Assembly (NCBI RefSeq): GCF_024139115.2
Contig: NW_026942937.1
Span: 1 to 64,000 of the forward strand
Direction: 5' to 3'
From: Armigeres subalbatus
Taxonomy: Eukaryota; Arthropoda; Insecta; Diptera; Culicidae
Length of the DNA stretch: 64,000 nt
Both the position numbers and the translations under genes were made by a program. The notes under the pieces are model-generated. The model had not been told where the DNA came from. It ran no database searches and worked only from the letters and a program-made list of their open reading frames with translations. Shown here piece after piece: positions 12,181 through 23,458 of the stretch. Positions within the stretch are counted from its first letter, which is position 1, and every line of letters begins with the position of its first letter.

Positions 12181-13985
12181 TTCACAGAATCCTGGAAAGG
12201 ATTCTTCACAGAATCCTGGAAAGGATTCTTCACAGAATCCTGGAAAGGATTCTTCACAGAATCCTGGAAAGGATTCTAAACAGAATCCTGGAAAGGATTC
12301 TTCACCGAATCCTGGAAAGGATTCTTCACCGAATCCTGGAAAGGATTCTTCACAGAATCCTGGAAAGGATTCTTCACAGAATCCTGGAAAGGATTCTTCA
12401 CAGAATCCTGGAAAGGATTCTTCACAGAATCCTGAAAAGGATTCTTCACAGAATCCTGAAAAGGATTCTTCACAGAATCCTGAAAAGGATTCTTTACAGA
12501 ATCCTGAAAAGGATTCTTCACAGAATCCTGAAAAGGATTCTTCACAGAATCCTGAAAAGGATTCTTCACAGAATCCTGAAAAGGATTCTTCACAGTATCC
12601 TGAAAAGGATTCTTCACAGAATCCTGAAAAGGATTCTTCACAGAATCCTGAAAAGGATTCTTCACAGAATCCTGAAAAGGATTCTACACAGAATCCTGAA
12701 AAAGATTCTTCACAGAATCCTGGAAAGGATTCTTCACAGAATCCTGGAATAGATTCTTCACAGAATCCGGTAAAGGATTCTTCACAGAATCCTGGAAAGG
12801 ATTCTTCACAGAATCCTGGAAAGGATTCTTCACAGAATCCTGGAAAGGATTCTTCACAGAATCCTGGAAAGGATTCTTCACAGAATCCTGGAAAGGATTC
12901 TTCACAGAATCCTGGAAAGGATTCTTCACAGAATCCTGGAAAGGATTCTTCACAGAATCCTGGAAAGGATTCTTCACAGAATCCTGGAAAGGATTCTTCA
13001 CATAATCCTGGAAAAGATTCTTCATAGAATCCTGGAAAGGATTCTTCACAGAATCCAGGAAAGGATTCTTCACAGAATTCGGGAAAGGATTCTTCACAGA
13101 ATCCTGGAAAAGATTCTTCACAGAATTCGGGAAAGGATTCTTCACAGAATCCCGGAAAGGATTCTCCACAGAATCCTGGAAAGGATTCTAAGCAGAATCC
13201 TGGAAAGGATTCTCCACAGAATCCTGGAAAAGATTCTTTACAGCATCCTGGAAAGGATTCTTTACAGAATCATGGAAAGGATTCTTCACAGAATCCTGGA
13301 AAGGATTTTTCACGGAATCATGTAAAGGATTCTTTACAGAATGCTGGAAAATATTCTACATAGAATCCTGGAAAGGATTCTTCACAGAATCCTGGAAAGG
13401 ATTCTTCACAGAATCCTGGAAAGGATTCTTCACAGAATCCTGGAAAGGACTCTTTACAGAATCCTGGAAAAGATTCTTCATAGAATCCTGGAAAGGATTC
13501 TGCACAGAATCCAGGAAAGGATGTTTCAGAGAAGTCGGGAAAGGATTCTTTACAGAATCCTGGAAAGGATTTTTTACAGAATCGTGGAAAGGGTTCTTAA
13601 CAGAATCATGGAAAGGATTCTTAACAGAATCCTGGCAAGGATTCTTAACAGAATCCTGGAAATGATTTTTCGTAGAATTCTTCTTCACAGTTCGTCACAG
13701 AATCGTGGAAGGCAGGATCCTCATTATCCTGGAAAGCATTCTCCTCATTTTCATGGAAAGGATTCTCCACAAATTCCTGGAAAGGATTCTTCACAAAATC
13801 CTGAAAAGAATTCTGCATAGAGCCCGGAAAAGGACTCTTCTCATAATTTTGGAAAGAATTCTCCACAGAACCCTGGGAAAAGTTCTCCACAGCCTGATAG
13901 GGAGGATTTTGCTCAGAATCCTGGGATGGATTTTCCAAAATATTCTGAGAAGGATTCTCTACAGAATTTTGGGAAGGATGATCCA
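12181..13985 (-). repeat. satellite array A4, 24-bp period, inverted relative to A3
   Basis: Monomer on the plus strand: stem AGGATTCT, loop TCAC, stem AGAATCCT, spacer GGAA. The A3 monomer reverse-complemented gives the same unit with loop CCAC, one base different. A4 is therefore the A3 family in the opposite orientation. A homogeneous block at 12,430-12,700 carries GAAA instead of GGAA in the spacer; blocks at 12,181-12,430 and 12,780-13,010 carry GGAA. The part after 13,500 is degenerate. Open frames on both strands are again caused by the 24-bp period. The strand label only marks orientation relative to A3. Confidence 0.95.
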
Positions 13986-16093
13986 TTCAAATCTGAAAAT
14001 CGATTTTTTAAACCTTCTTTCAAGCATCCGCATTTTTTTATTCCACGAAAATAAAAGTCACCCACATTCAGCTAAAAACAACCCAATGAATCAGAAACGT
14101 AAGTACAATCGCAAATTTATTCATAGACATGGCTTTATCTTCTCGCTCGGCCAAGATCGTTCCCCGGAACGGCAACGGCGGTGTCCATCTGTTAGCGCAA
14201 AGAACCTGCTTGCTTTTCCATTATCTTGGCACTAATAGTTTCTCGGCCACTTATGTCCTTGTGCCGTGCTCCCTCTCCCTGTCTTACCATCCCGGAAGAC
14301 GAATAGGAAGCGATATAACGTTTTGCTGTGGCAGTCGCCTGTTTATAGGATTCAAAGCCTTGGAGGAACGTGAAGTAACGGGGGTAGGGACGGGTGGCAC
14401 TATAGGCAAAAAGGTTAACTAATCTAAATGGCAGTGCTTTGCTGGTTTCAGATTGTTTTCTCCCCTTTCGGAAAGTGGAGGAGAACTGCTGGAATGAGGG
14501 TGGCATAAGGATGAGAATCGTTTGGGGAGGGCGATACAATATCGGTGTAGAGTTGGGCAAAACTTGTTGAATAGAATAATACACGGTTCGAAGGAGGTGC
14601 TTGTCTTCTCGGCTGGAGTGCTTTTATGGTACTACTGGATTTTTTTTGGTATAATAGTAAAAATGTTTGATCGATTGTTTTGAAACTTTTTCGGAAGTAT
14701 TGTGAACAATGACCAGAAGCGTGAAGACGTGAAAAAGTAATGAGGCTTTGAGCGACTAGTAAGTGAGTTCAAATTATAGATATATAAATAACAGAAGTGT
14801 CAAGACGTTAATTCACCAAATATGATCTAGGGGAAATGTTGATAACGTTCTACGTAAATTTCAAAAACTCCTAACGTGCTCTGCAATTTTATTTTTATTT
14901 CAGACACTGCTATTTGATTAATTTAGCATAAAGTTAACTAATTTTAACAATCAAGCAGCAAATTCTTTGCTTGAATCCAATCCAATTCGACCTACGAATA
15001 GCAAAATATGTCTGCATAACCCAACCAGATATTAAAGCTCTGGCCACGTCCAGGTAAACCGGTTTCGCGCAAGCGGTCTTTCGATTCCATCATGTTTAAC
15101 CTTGGATCATCTCGATTACTGCAACAACTACGGCACGTGAAAGAGCGATTCCAACTCCGACACAATCATAATTGCATGCAATCGACCCAGCACGAAGGTA
15201 TTCGCTCGTCGTGAACCGTGGATCTCCTTCTGTTGTTTGTTATGATGAGTCCCGTGTAGCAGCCGCTCAATTTGTCTCCCTTAGGGACGCCTTTTTTTGA
15301 TGCGACGAATTAATTATTACAGCAAAAAAAAAAGACCTCGCCGTCGAAACTCCAGAACCCAAACAGGTTTCGGACGGTTGCCGGGATCTCAGCCACACCC
15401 TCCATTGGCAATTTCGCCGAGGGGCTCATTTGGAGCGGGGCTCAATTCTGTCTCTTTTTTTGTTTTCGAGGTTATGCAACTTTGAGCTGGTTGGTGGAGA
15501 AGCAGGGCGCACTACTACCACATTGCCGATGAAGAATTCTCATTTGCTTTCGCTTTGCCAGAGCGCGGTGATGAACGCTCGAATGAATGTTGCAAATTGT
15601 TGGAAAGGCATTATAAACACGATACAAGTCGCCAAATCCCCGGGAAGAGAGATGCGGTTGAGGGCCGTGGTGTAAGCGAGAATTTTTATGAACTCGGCTC
15701 GGGCGGGCCCATTAAAATGTTTCGCATTCCACGAGGAATGTGAAAGTCGACACGAATTCAAGAAGTAATATTGATAACAGTGCGTGAAAAATGCAGTTAC
15801 TGAATCCAAGTTTGATTAAGTTGTTGCATAATAAATCACATCATATGCTTTCCTTTATGAAGAATCGAATCGAAATAGATAAGAAACTACTTTAAAGCTA
15901 CATGATTTGAAATGTTATTCCGCTGATAGATTATTCGAGTGGAATCCATTAGGCGACTGTAGAATATGCTATCCTACGTGCAGCGAGACTGAAGTCCCAA
16001 GAGAAGCAAATAGCATGTCGCAGAACACATAAATGTTGGGATAAACCACGGACAAAATTGAACGTCTGGTAACTTCCAAGACCCAAAGCCGGA
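13986..16093. other. unique sequence, no gene recognised
   Basis: Ordinary-complexity sequence. A 130-codon minus-strand frame (14,192-14,584) and several shorter ones have no recognisable domains. A good-looking plus-strand donor (AAAC|GTAAGTAC near 14,098) lacks a matching acceptor that would define an exon. No RNA gene was seen. Confidence 0.4.
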
Positions 16094-16190
16094 ACTTGCA
16101 TTACATTCCCCCACAGGAACATTAGCGTCTCGACGCTCAGTTCACTAAGCACTCCCACAGATATATCAACTGCGAGATTTCTAAGCGAAG
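16094..16190 (-). mobile_element. diverged 3' part of the Aedes-type SINE
   Basis: Reverse-complemented, the segment reads GCTTAGAAATCTCGCAGTTG, then CTGTGGGAGTGCTTAGTGAA and, near its end, GGGGGAATGTAATGC. The corresponding part of the SINE copy at about 22,090-22,177 reads GCTTAGAAACCTCGCAGTTA, CTGTGGAAGTGCTTAGTGAA and GGGGGATGTAATGC. The match runs in the same order over about 95 bp, so this is an older, truncated relative. It could equally be the tail of a partner LINE sharing that 3' end. Confidence 0.7.
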
Positions 16191-16194
16191 TTTT

Positions 16195-18785
16195 AAGGAA
16201 TTACGCACAGAATGCTGGAGGGACTTCGAACAGAATTCCGAAGGGATTCCGGACAGAATTCAGTATTCGAAAGGGCTTATGCACAGAATCCTGAAGCAAT
16301 TCCGGACAGAATCCGGAAGGCATTTTTTAACAGCATCCTAAAAAAATCCTAGGAATACATCTGAAGGCATTACGGATAAAATCCTGACATAATCTGAAAG
16401 TGATTCCGGGAACAATCCTGAATGGATTCCGGATAGAATCCAGAAGGAATTCGATACAGCATTTTTTTTATTTATCATCAGACTAAGGCCGGAGTGGCCT
16501 GTGCTGCACATAAAAGACTTCTCCACTCAGCTCGGCCCATGGCTGCACTTCGCCAATCACGCAGTCTGCGGAGGGTCCGCAAATCGTCTTCCACCTGATC
16601 GATCCACCTTGCCCGCTGTGCACCTCGCCTTCTTGTTCCCGTCGGATCGTTGTCGAGAACCATTTTCACCGGATTACTGTCCGTCATTCTGGCTACGTGC
16701 CCGGCCCACCGCAGTCTTCCGATTTTCGCGGTGTGAACGATGGGTTCATTCCCCTCCTCCACGTACCGTCCGCCATCTGCACCCCACCATAGATGGTACG
16801 CAACATTTTCCTTTCGAAAACTCCCAGTGCGCGTTGGTCCTCCACGAGCATCGTCCAGGTCTCGTGTCCGTAGAGAACTACCGGTCTTATAAGCGTTTTG
16901 TAGATAGTCAGTTTGGTACGGCGGCGAACTCTATTCGATCGGAGCGTCTTGCGGAGTCCAAAGTACGTACGATTTCCTGCCACTATGCGTCCCCGAATTT
17001 CTCTGCTGGTATCGTTATCGGCGGTCACCAGTGAGCCCAAGTACACGAATTCTTCAACCACCTCGATTTCGTCACCACCGATAGAAACTCGTGGTCGATA
17101 CAGCATACTGATGGAATTATGGAGGGATTACGCACAGAATTCCTAACGATTCTGGATTTGAAGTATTTTCGAACAGCATCTTGAAGGAATTCCGTAGATA
17201 ATTCTGAAGAATGCTGAAAAGATTCCGGACCAAACCCTCGACGGAATCCGGATAGAATCCATAACAGATTCTTGGCAGAATTCTTAAGGTTAAGGTTATA
17301 AAGGAAAAAATCCAGACGAGATTACGGATCGAAGAACCGGACCGAATTCATGAAGGATGTCAAATAGAATCCTGAAGGAGTTCCGAAGATAATTCTGAAT
17401 AAATTCCGGACAGAATCCATAATGGATTTTGAATATAATCCAGAGAGGATTCCGGGAAGTATTTAAACAGAATGCTGACAGAATCGGTTGGGGATTAGGG
17501 ACTGAATATTGCTTGGATTCTGGACAGATTCCTAAATTCTGAAGGAATTTCAGACATATTACTGGAATGACTTCGCATAGAGTTCTGAAGGCATTCCGAA
17601 GATAATTCTGAAGACATTTTTGACAGAATCCTGAAGCGATTCTGGACATCATCCTAAAGGGATTCCGAACAGTGGAGATAGTCCAGATGAAATGCCGAGT
17701 GAATTCCGAACATAATGCTGAAGGGTTTGCGGACAGCATCCTGGGGGAATTTTGAAAAGAAATCTGAAGGAATTACGCACAAGATCCTAAAAAGATACCT
17801 GACAGAATCCTGAAGGTATTCAGAACAGAATAATTCTGGACAGAATCCTATGGAGATTCAGGACAGCTTTTTGAAGATATTATGCAGAGGTTACGCATAT
17901 AATCCTAAAGGGATTCCAGATAGAATCTCGAAGTAATTTCGTACAAAATCCTTTAGGAGTTTCGGACAGCATTTTGAAGAAATTCTGGAGATAAATCTGG
18001 AAGGAAAACGGACAGGATTCTAAAGAGAATTGGGGTTAGAATTCTGAAGGGATTCCGGACAGAATCCTGATGGTAGTTTGGATAGATTCCTGAAGGGGTT
18101 CCGGACAGAATCCGGATGGATTCTAGAAGGGTTTCCAGACTGAATCTTGCTGGGGAACTGGACAGAATGCTGAAAGGATGATTAATGGCGAAATTCCATA
18201 TCGGATAACGAGAATTCTGAAGGGATTGCGAACAGTTCCTGAAAGACTTCCGAAGGGATTTCTGGCACAATCCTAAAAGTTTGCGAACACAATCCTGAAA
18301 TTTCGGACAGAATCCAGAAGGGTTTCCGGACATAATCCTTCAAAATGTGTTGGATTCCGGACACGATCCTTAAGGCATTCTGAACAGAAATCTTAAGGAA
18401 CACAGGAAACAATCTTGTAGGCATTCTAAACAAAACCCTGCAGCGATTCCGGACAGAATCTTGAAGATATTGCAAAAACAATTCTGACGGGATTCCTGAC
18501 AGAATCCAGAATGGATTCCAGACAGAATCCTGGAAGGATTTCGACTCGAAAACTGATGGAATTCCGGAGATAATCCTGAAGTGATTAAGGACAACATCCT
18601 GAAGGAATTTTGGAGAGAAAACTGAAGATAATACGGACAGTATTTTTTAGATATCCAGGACAGAGTCCAAAGGAGTTTGGGAATGAATACCAAAAAAAAC
18701 ATGAAGGCTGTTCGGACAAAATTCTGAAGAAACTTTTCACAGCATCCAGAAAGAATTCCAAAACGAAATATAACAGAATTAGGAG
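16195..18785. repeat. satellite array A5, 23-bp period, degenerate, interrupted by a LINE
   Basis: Monomer: stem GGATTC, loop CGGACA, stem GAATCC, spacer TGAAG. Copies are diverged, with many substitutions and small indels, and the best-preserved monomers lie around 18,040-18,120 and 18,430-18,540. A 5'-truncated LINE occupies 16,463-17,094. On the opposite strand the monomer resembles that of A7 (stem GGATTC, loop TCGACA). ORFs of 100-150 codons on the minus strand here are incidental. Confidence 0.9.
16463..17094 (-). mobile_element. 5'-truncated LINE, 3' end of the reverse-transcriptase ORF
   Basis: The minus strand encodes the C-terminal part of a LINE ORF2. Frame 17,106-16,693 contains EFVYLGSLVTADND, TKLTIYKTLIRPVVLYG and ERKMLRTIYGG, typical of the region after the reverse-transcriptase core. 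Frame 16,762-16,478 continues with GRLRWAGHVARM, the conserved segment near the ORF end. The two frames are joined by a one-base frameshift near the GGGG run at 16,751-16,754, so the copy is dead. The 3' end has ATAAATAAAAAAAA. TCGATACAGCAT occurs at 16,451-16,462 and at 17,095-17,106, a 12-bp target-site duplication whose sequence is part of the A5 satellite. The insertion is 632 bp. The clade is not determined. Confidence 0.93.
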
Positions 18786-18793
18786 GAGGTATT

Positions 18794-20480
18794 CCTCCTT
18801 TCAAGAGGCCTCGGAAGCCTCCTTTCAAGAGGCTCAGAGCCTCCTTTCAAGAGGCTCAGGAAGCCTCCTTTCAAGAGGCTCGGAAGCCTCCTTTCAAGAG
18901 GCTCAGAAGCCTCCTTTCAAGAGGCTCGGAAGCCTCCTTTCAAGAGGCTCAGAAGCCTCCTTTCAAGAGGCTCAGAAGCCTCCTTTCAAGAGGCTCAGAA
19001 GCCTCCTTTCAAGAGGCCTCAGAAGCCTCCTTTCAAGAGGCTCAGGAAGCCTCCTTTCAAGAGGCTCGGAAGCCTCCTTTCAAGAGGCTCCAGAAGCCTC
19101 CTTTCAAGAGGCTCAGAAGCCTCCTTTCAAGAGGCTCAGAAGCCTCCTTTCAAGAGGCTCAGGAAGCCTCCTTTCAAGAGGCTCAGAAGCCTCCTTTCCA
19201 AGAGCTCAGGAAGCCTTCTTTCAAGAGCTCAGGAAGCCTCCCTTCAAGAGGCTCGGAAGCCTCCTTTCAAGAGGCTCAAGCCTCCTTTCAAGATGCTCAG
19301 AAGCCTCCTTTCAAGAGGCTCAGAAGCCTCCTTTTAAGAGGCTCGGAAGCCTCCTTTCAAGAGGCTCAAAGCCTCCTTTCAAGAGGCCTCAGAGCCTCCC
19401 TTCAAGAGGCCTCAAGCCTCCTTTCAAGAGGCCCAGAAGCCTCCTTTCAAGAGGCTCGGAAGCCTCCTTTCAAGAGGCTCAGAAGCCTCCTTTCAAGAGC
19501 TCAAAGCCTCCTTTCAAGAGGCCTCAAGCCTCCTTTCAAGAGGCTCAGAAGCCTCCCTTCAAGAGCTCAGAAGCCTCCTTTCAAGAGGCTCAGGAAGCCT
19601 CCTTTCAAGAGGCTCGGAAGCCACCTTTCAAGAGGCTCAGTAGCCTCCTGTCAAGAGGCCTGGAAGCCTCCTTTCAAGAGGCTCGGAAGCCTCCTTTCAA
19701 GAGGCTCGAAATCCTCCTTACAAGAGGCTCGGAAGCCTCCTTTCAAGAGGCTCAGAAAGCCGCCTTTTAAGAGGCTCAGATGACTCCTTCCAAGAGGCTC
19801 GGAAGCCTCCTTTCAAGAGGCTGGAAGCCTCCTTTCAAGAGGCTCAAAGCCTCCTTTCAAGAGCTCAGACGCTTCCTTTCAAGAGGCTCAAGCCTCCTTT
19901 CCAGAGGCTTAGACGCTTCCCTTCAAGAGGCTCTGACGCTTCCTTTCAAGAGGCTCGGAAGCCTCCTTTCAAGAGGCTCAGACGCTTCCTTTCAAGAGGC
20001 CTGGAAGCCTCCTTTCAAGAGACTCAAGCCTCCTTTCAAGAGGCTCAGAAGCCTCCCTTTCAAGAGGCTCAGAAGCCTCCTTTCAAGAGGCTCGGAAGCC
20101 TCCTTTCAAGAGGCTCAGGAGCCTCCTTTCAAGAGGCTCGGAAGCCTCCTTTCAAGAGGCTCGGAAGCCTCCTTTCAAGAGGGTCGGAAGCCTCTTTTCA
20201 AGAGGCTCGGAAGCCTCATTTCAAGAGGCTCGGACGCTTCCTTTCAAGAGGCTCGGACGCTTCCTTTCAAGAGGCTCGGACGCTTCCTTTCAAGAGGCTC
20301 GGAAGCCTCCTTTCAAGAGACTCGGAAGCCTCCTTTCAAGAGGCTCGGAAGCCTCCTTTCAAGGGTCCTCAGAAGCCTCCTTTCAAGAGGCTCGGAAGGA
20401 GGCTTCCGAGCCTCTTGGAAGGAGGCTTCCGAGCTTCTTGAAAGAAGGCCTTCGAGCTGCTTGGAAGAAGGCTTCACAGA
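18794..20480. repeat. satellite array A6, 23-bp period, GC-richer
   Basis: Monomer: stem AGCCTC, loop CTTTCAA, stem GAGGCT, spacer CAGA or CGGA. It begins directly after A5. Three monomers (69 bp) equal 23 codons and no stop occurs in any forward frame, so long ORFs exist (18,610-19,770 and 19,780-20,721, plus strand), but they only cycle through the repeat and drift between frames at indels. A sub-family with GACGCTTCC in the stem/spacer region is concentrated at about 19,865-20,290. At 20,399-20,402 the orientation flips and about four decayed inverted monomers close the array. Confidence 0.95.
20385..20416. repeat. perfect 14-bp palindrome at the end of A6
   Basis: AAGAGGCTCGGAAG (20,385-20,398), spacer GAGG, then CTTCCGAGCCTCTT (20,403-20,416). 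The arms are exact reverse complements and mark the point where array orientation inverts. It lies at the array edge, where a fold-back or template-switch event could have occurred. Confidence 0.9.
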
Positions 20481-20929
20481 GGTGGAGAAGGATGATTCTA
20501 ATCCTCTTGCAACGAAGCAACCGAGCTTAAGTGAAAAAAAAAATCATTTTGTTCATCAATTGTTCCGCAGCACTTCATACATTGTCCTGGTTGTGAAAGG
20601 CAGAATTCAATTTGGATTTATTGATCGCATTGCATATTATGTACAAAATAAATTTGAAATAGAAATTTCTCATAAACATTTGAAAATGCAAATTTTGAAC
20701 AACTTCTTGTGGAAAGACTAAAGAATTTCCTTTGGAAATTTTATTAAATTTTCTGTGAAGATTCTCAAGGATTTCCCATTGAAATCCAAAGAATTTCACT
20801 TTGAAATCAAATTTTTTGACGGGGAAGGGCCGTTTGGTCGAAGGCCACAAAGCCCAAAGCTGTTTGGCCGAAGATGTCATTTGGCCGAACAAATCATTAG
20901 ACCGAAACTAGTCTGATATAAAATCATTT
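20481..20929. other. A6 flank, then degenerate GAATTTC and GGCCGAA repeats
   Basis: 20,481-20,705 is unassigned. From about 20,720 to 20,815, elements such as GAATTTCCTTTGGAAATT recur with loose spacing. From about 20,830 the motif TTTGGCCGAA appears (20,861-20,890). The same two repeat types, in the reverse order, follow the transposon nest at 24,499-25,800. This shows that the nest was inserted into pre-existing repeats. Confidence 0.6.
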
Positions 20930-21347
20930 CAGGGCTGGTAGCGACCGATGCAGCAAAAAAGTGACTTTAGTGACCAAACTGCGAAAAAAGGGACCAAATA
21001 GTGACTTTCAGTTTCAGAAAAAGTGACCAAATAGTGACAGTTTCAGTTGCAAGTTCGATGAGACGAAATTAAGCGTTTTTGGGTCGAATGAGAATCATCT
21101 TTCACTCACCACTCTTTTGCCTTATAGAACGAACTCAGAAGAGAAATGAAAATCGTACACGCTAACTTTTATCTACTCAGTAAAATTGTATTGGGCTTCC
21201 TTTTAATTTTTATTTTATTTTATTTAATTTTTTTTTAAATATCAGTCAAAAACAGTACTCAAAACTATGAGTAGTCTTACGAGAAAATCAATTTTTTACG
21301 CCACTGGAAGTGAGCGAAACATGGTTATCACTCATAAGACCTGTTTT

Positions 21348-23165
21348 CAGTGCTGGTAGCGATGAATGTAGTTCAAAATAGTGACTTTAGTGACCAACGA
21401 TGACAAAAAAGTGACCAAATAGTGACTTTCCATTGCAGAAAAGGTGACCAAATAGTGACTTTTGTACGAAGTTTTGATCCGGGTATAGAGCTACAAGTTG
21501 CATTAGGATTGTTACGGTATAATTCGTTGATTGCAAACTACTGTTTCATTTTTGAAATCTTTATCTAGAATGCTATGAGAATCAAGAAAAGGCAAAAACA
21601 ACAAAAGCATGAGGATTACTGCTACTGGCCACGTCCACTTTCATCGTAAGGAGTGAGAGGCGAGAGTCCAGTGATTGCGACACTCTCATTAGTACCACGG
21701 AGTTGGATGCTAATGATGGTATTCGTTGGATGAGCCAGAAGCTAGCAATGTAACCATGGTATCTCATATTAAGTAACACACCACGAGAAGGTATCTACCC
21801 GGCGTCACGACAACGGGTAGTTAGTAACAAGTTGTGTCACAAAATTATGTTGATAAATTACAACATCTGTTGTTTAATATGAGCCCGAAGTTTTTTTTTT
21901 GGGTAGACCGTCACTTGTCATTTGTGCTAATAACACGACAACAAAGCAAGACCATGCTGAGGGTGGCTGGGTTCGATTCCCAGTGCCGGTCTAGGCAATT
22001 TTCGGATTGGAAATTGTCTCGACTCCCCTGGGCATAAAAGTATCATCGTGTTAGCCTCATGATATACGAATGCAAAAATGGTAACTTGGCTTAGAAACCT
22101 CGCAGTTAATAACTGTGGAAGTGCTTAGTGAACACTAAGCTGCGAGGCGGCAATGTCCCAGTGGGGGATGTAATGCCAACGAAGAAGAAGAAAATGAAAA
22201 ATGCGTTATTAAACGGCGACAAAATGCATGCACTTATAATAAAATGTATTTTGTGCTGACAAGTTGTTATTATATTTCGATATTTAATTTTAACGCATTC
22301 TATAACAAAAATAACCGCAAAATGCGCAAACTTACGAGCTGCGCAAAGTTAAGTGCGTGCACGGTAGCCTCCAGAAAAAAAAGCTACATCGATTTTTTTC
22401 AAAATTGGTCGCCACTTGGTGCTTTCCGGCGGTGAATGCTTGGATAGCACGTACTATGTTTACAGCGGAGACATTTTTCACATCTAGGAGAGCAGTTGAT
22501 TCAAAAGTATAAGATTGCTAATGTCGTTACCAAGATGAATACACTACTAGGTGTTCCAATCTGCCAAATTTACGATTCAGCCATCTTGAATTTTAGTATG
22601 GAAGAGCCAGCCAGTTTGTTTATGTTTTGCACCGAAAATGAATTTTTCACCCCCGCCTTCTTCTCGTCCATAAACTGGGAAGATTGAAACACCTAGCTGT
22701 GTATTCATCTTGGTCGTTACTGTTCGCGTGATTAACATGTAGGTTACTTCGATCTGGCAGCCAAAGTACCGGTACTACAAGTGTCAAACCCATGTTGGTG
22801 ATGAAACAAAACATGCACTACAATATGATGCATGAACTATGGCCAATTGAAGCTTGTTGAAGCATAATTTGGCAAAATAATAACGCCACTAGCGTTCTAG
22901 TACTTATGCTTCTACTATGAGAGCCTTGGAAAATGATCATGAAAGTTGAAAGCTACCAGATTCACATTTGATTTGGTTGATAATAATAGGTACAAATGAT
23001 TTATTTTGAACTTTTTTATAACAGACAAGGCAAAAATAGTGACTTTTGTGACCATTCTATGAAAAATAGTGACTTTAGTGACTTTTGGATGCAAATAGTG
23101 ACTTTATAGTGACTAGACTCAAAATAGTGACCAAGTCACTAAAAAGTGACTCGCTACCAGGCCTG
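21348..23165. mobile_element. inner copy of the same TIR element, nested
   Basis: The left end is CAGTGCTGGTAGCG (21,348-21,361). The right end CGCTACCAGGCCTG ends at 23,165 and is identical to the right end of the outer element. TGTTTT flanks both sides (21,342-21,347 and 23,166-23,171), again 6 bp. Left and right subterminal GTGAC-rich blocks resemble those of the outer element. The interior has no ORF with transposase features; it holds a SINE at 21,939-22,194. The outer element can be read continuously by removing 21,348-23,171. Confidence 0.87.
21939..22194 (+). mobile_element. tRNA-related SINE, common Aedes family
   Basis: Contains the B-box-like GGGTTCGATTCCC (21,969-21,981), then the diagnostic order TTTTCGGATTGGAAATTGTC, TATCATCGTGTTAGCC, GCTTAGAAACCTCGCAGTTA and AAGCTGCGAGGCGGC, and a GAAGAAGAAG tail. 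I recognise this as an abundant Aedes SINE. The 5' head (GGGCCCT to the A box), present in the copy at 59,345, is missing or replaced here. No target duplication was found. Confidence 0.88.
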
Positions 23166-23261
23166 TGTTTTCTTTTCTGAAAAATGATTTCTAGGTAAAA
23201 ATCTGCGTGAAGGAGCATTCCCTTCACCTGAGAATCAGTGAAAATTGAGTTCACTGGATTT

Positions 23262-23458
23262 GCTGAATACCTATTTAAGAAAGATGCACGATTTATCATA
23301 GGTGCCACGGAAGTTGTTGGAATTTTCAGTGCAAACAAAAAACAGTACGGATCGTTTGGGTAGAAAACGGAACAAAAATTATGAAAACCCAGTACAACGA
23401 GCCTGGGATTGAACGCTCAACCTCCTGCTTATACTGCAGGACTATGCTCTCTGAACTA
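23262..23458 (-). mobile_element. partial tRNA-derived SINE, same family as 25,910-26,359
   Basis: Reverse-complemented, it has a tRNA-like head (TATAAGCAGGAGGTTG, B-box-like GCGTTCAATCCC, AGGCTCG), then AAACGATCCGTACTG, CCGTGGCACCTATG and TGCATCTTTCTTAAATAGGT. The copy at 25,910 has the same blocks in the same order (TATAAGCAGGAGGTCG, GGGTTCTATTCC, AAACGATTCCTACTG, CCGTGGCACCTATG, TGCATCTTTCTTAAATAGGT). Similarity ends after the last block, so the 3' third is missing or belongs to another subfamily. It lies inside the outer TIR element. Confidence 0.72.

Noticed and set aside
14085..14110. Plus-strand donor AAAC|GTAAGTAC
   Set aside because: No acceptor or start context defines an exon before it; chance occurrence is likely.
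18610..19770. 386-codon ORF over A6
   Set aside because: The 23-bp monomer lacks stops in all forward frames; indels only move it between frames. No signal of a real protein.
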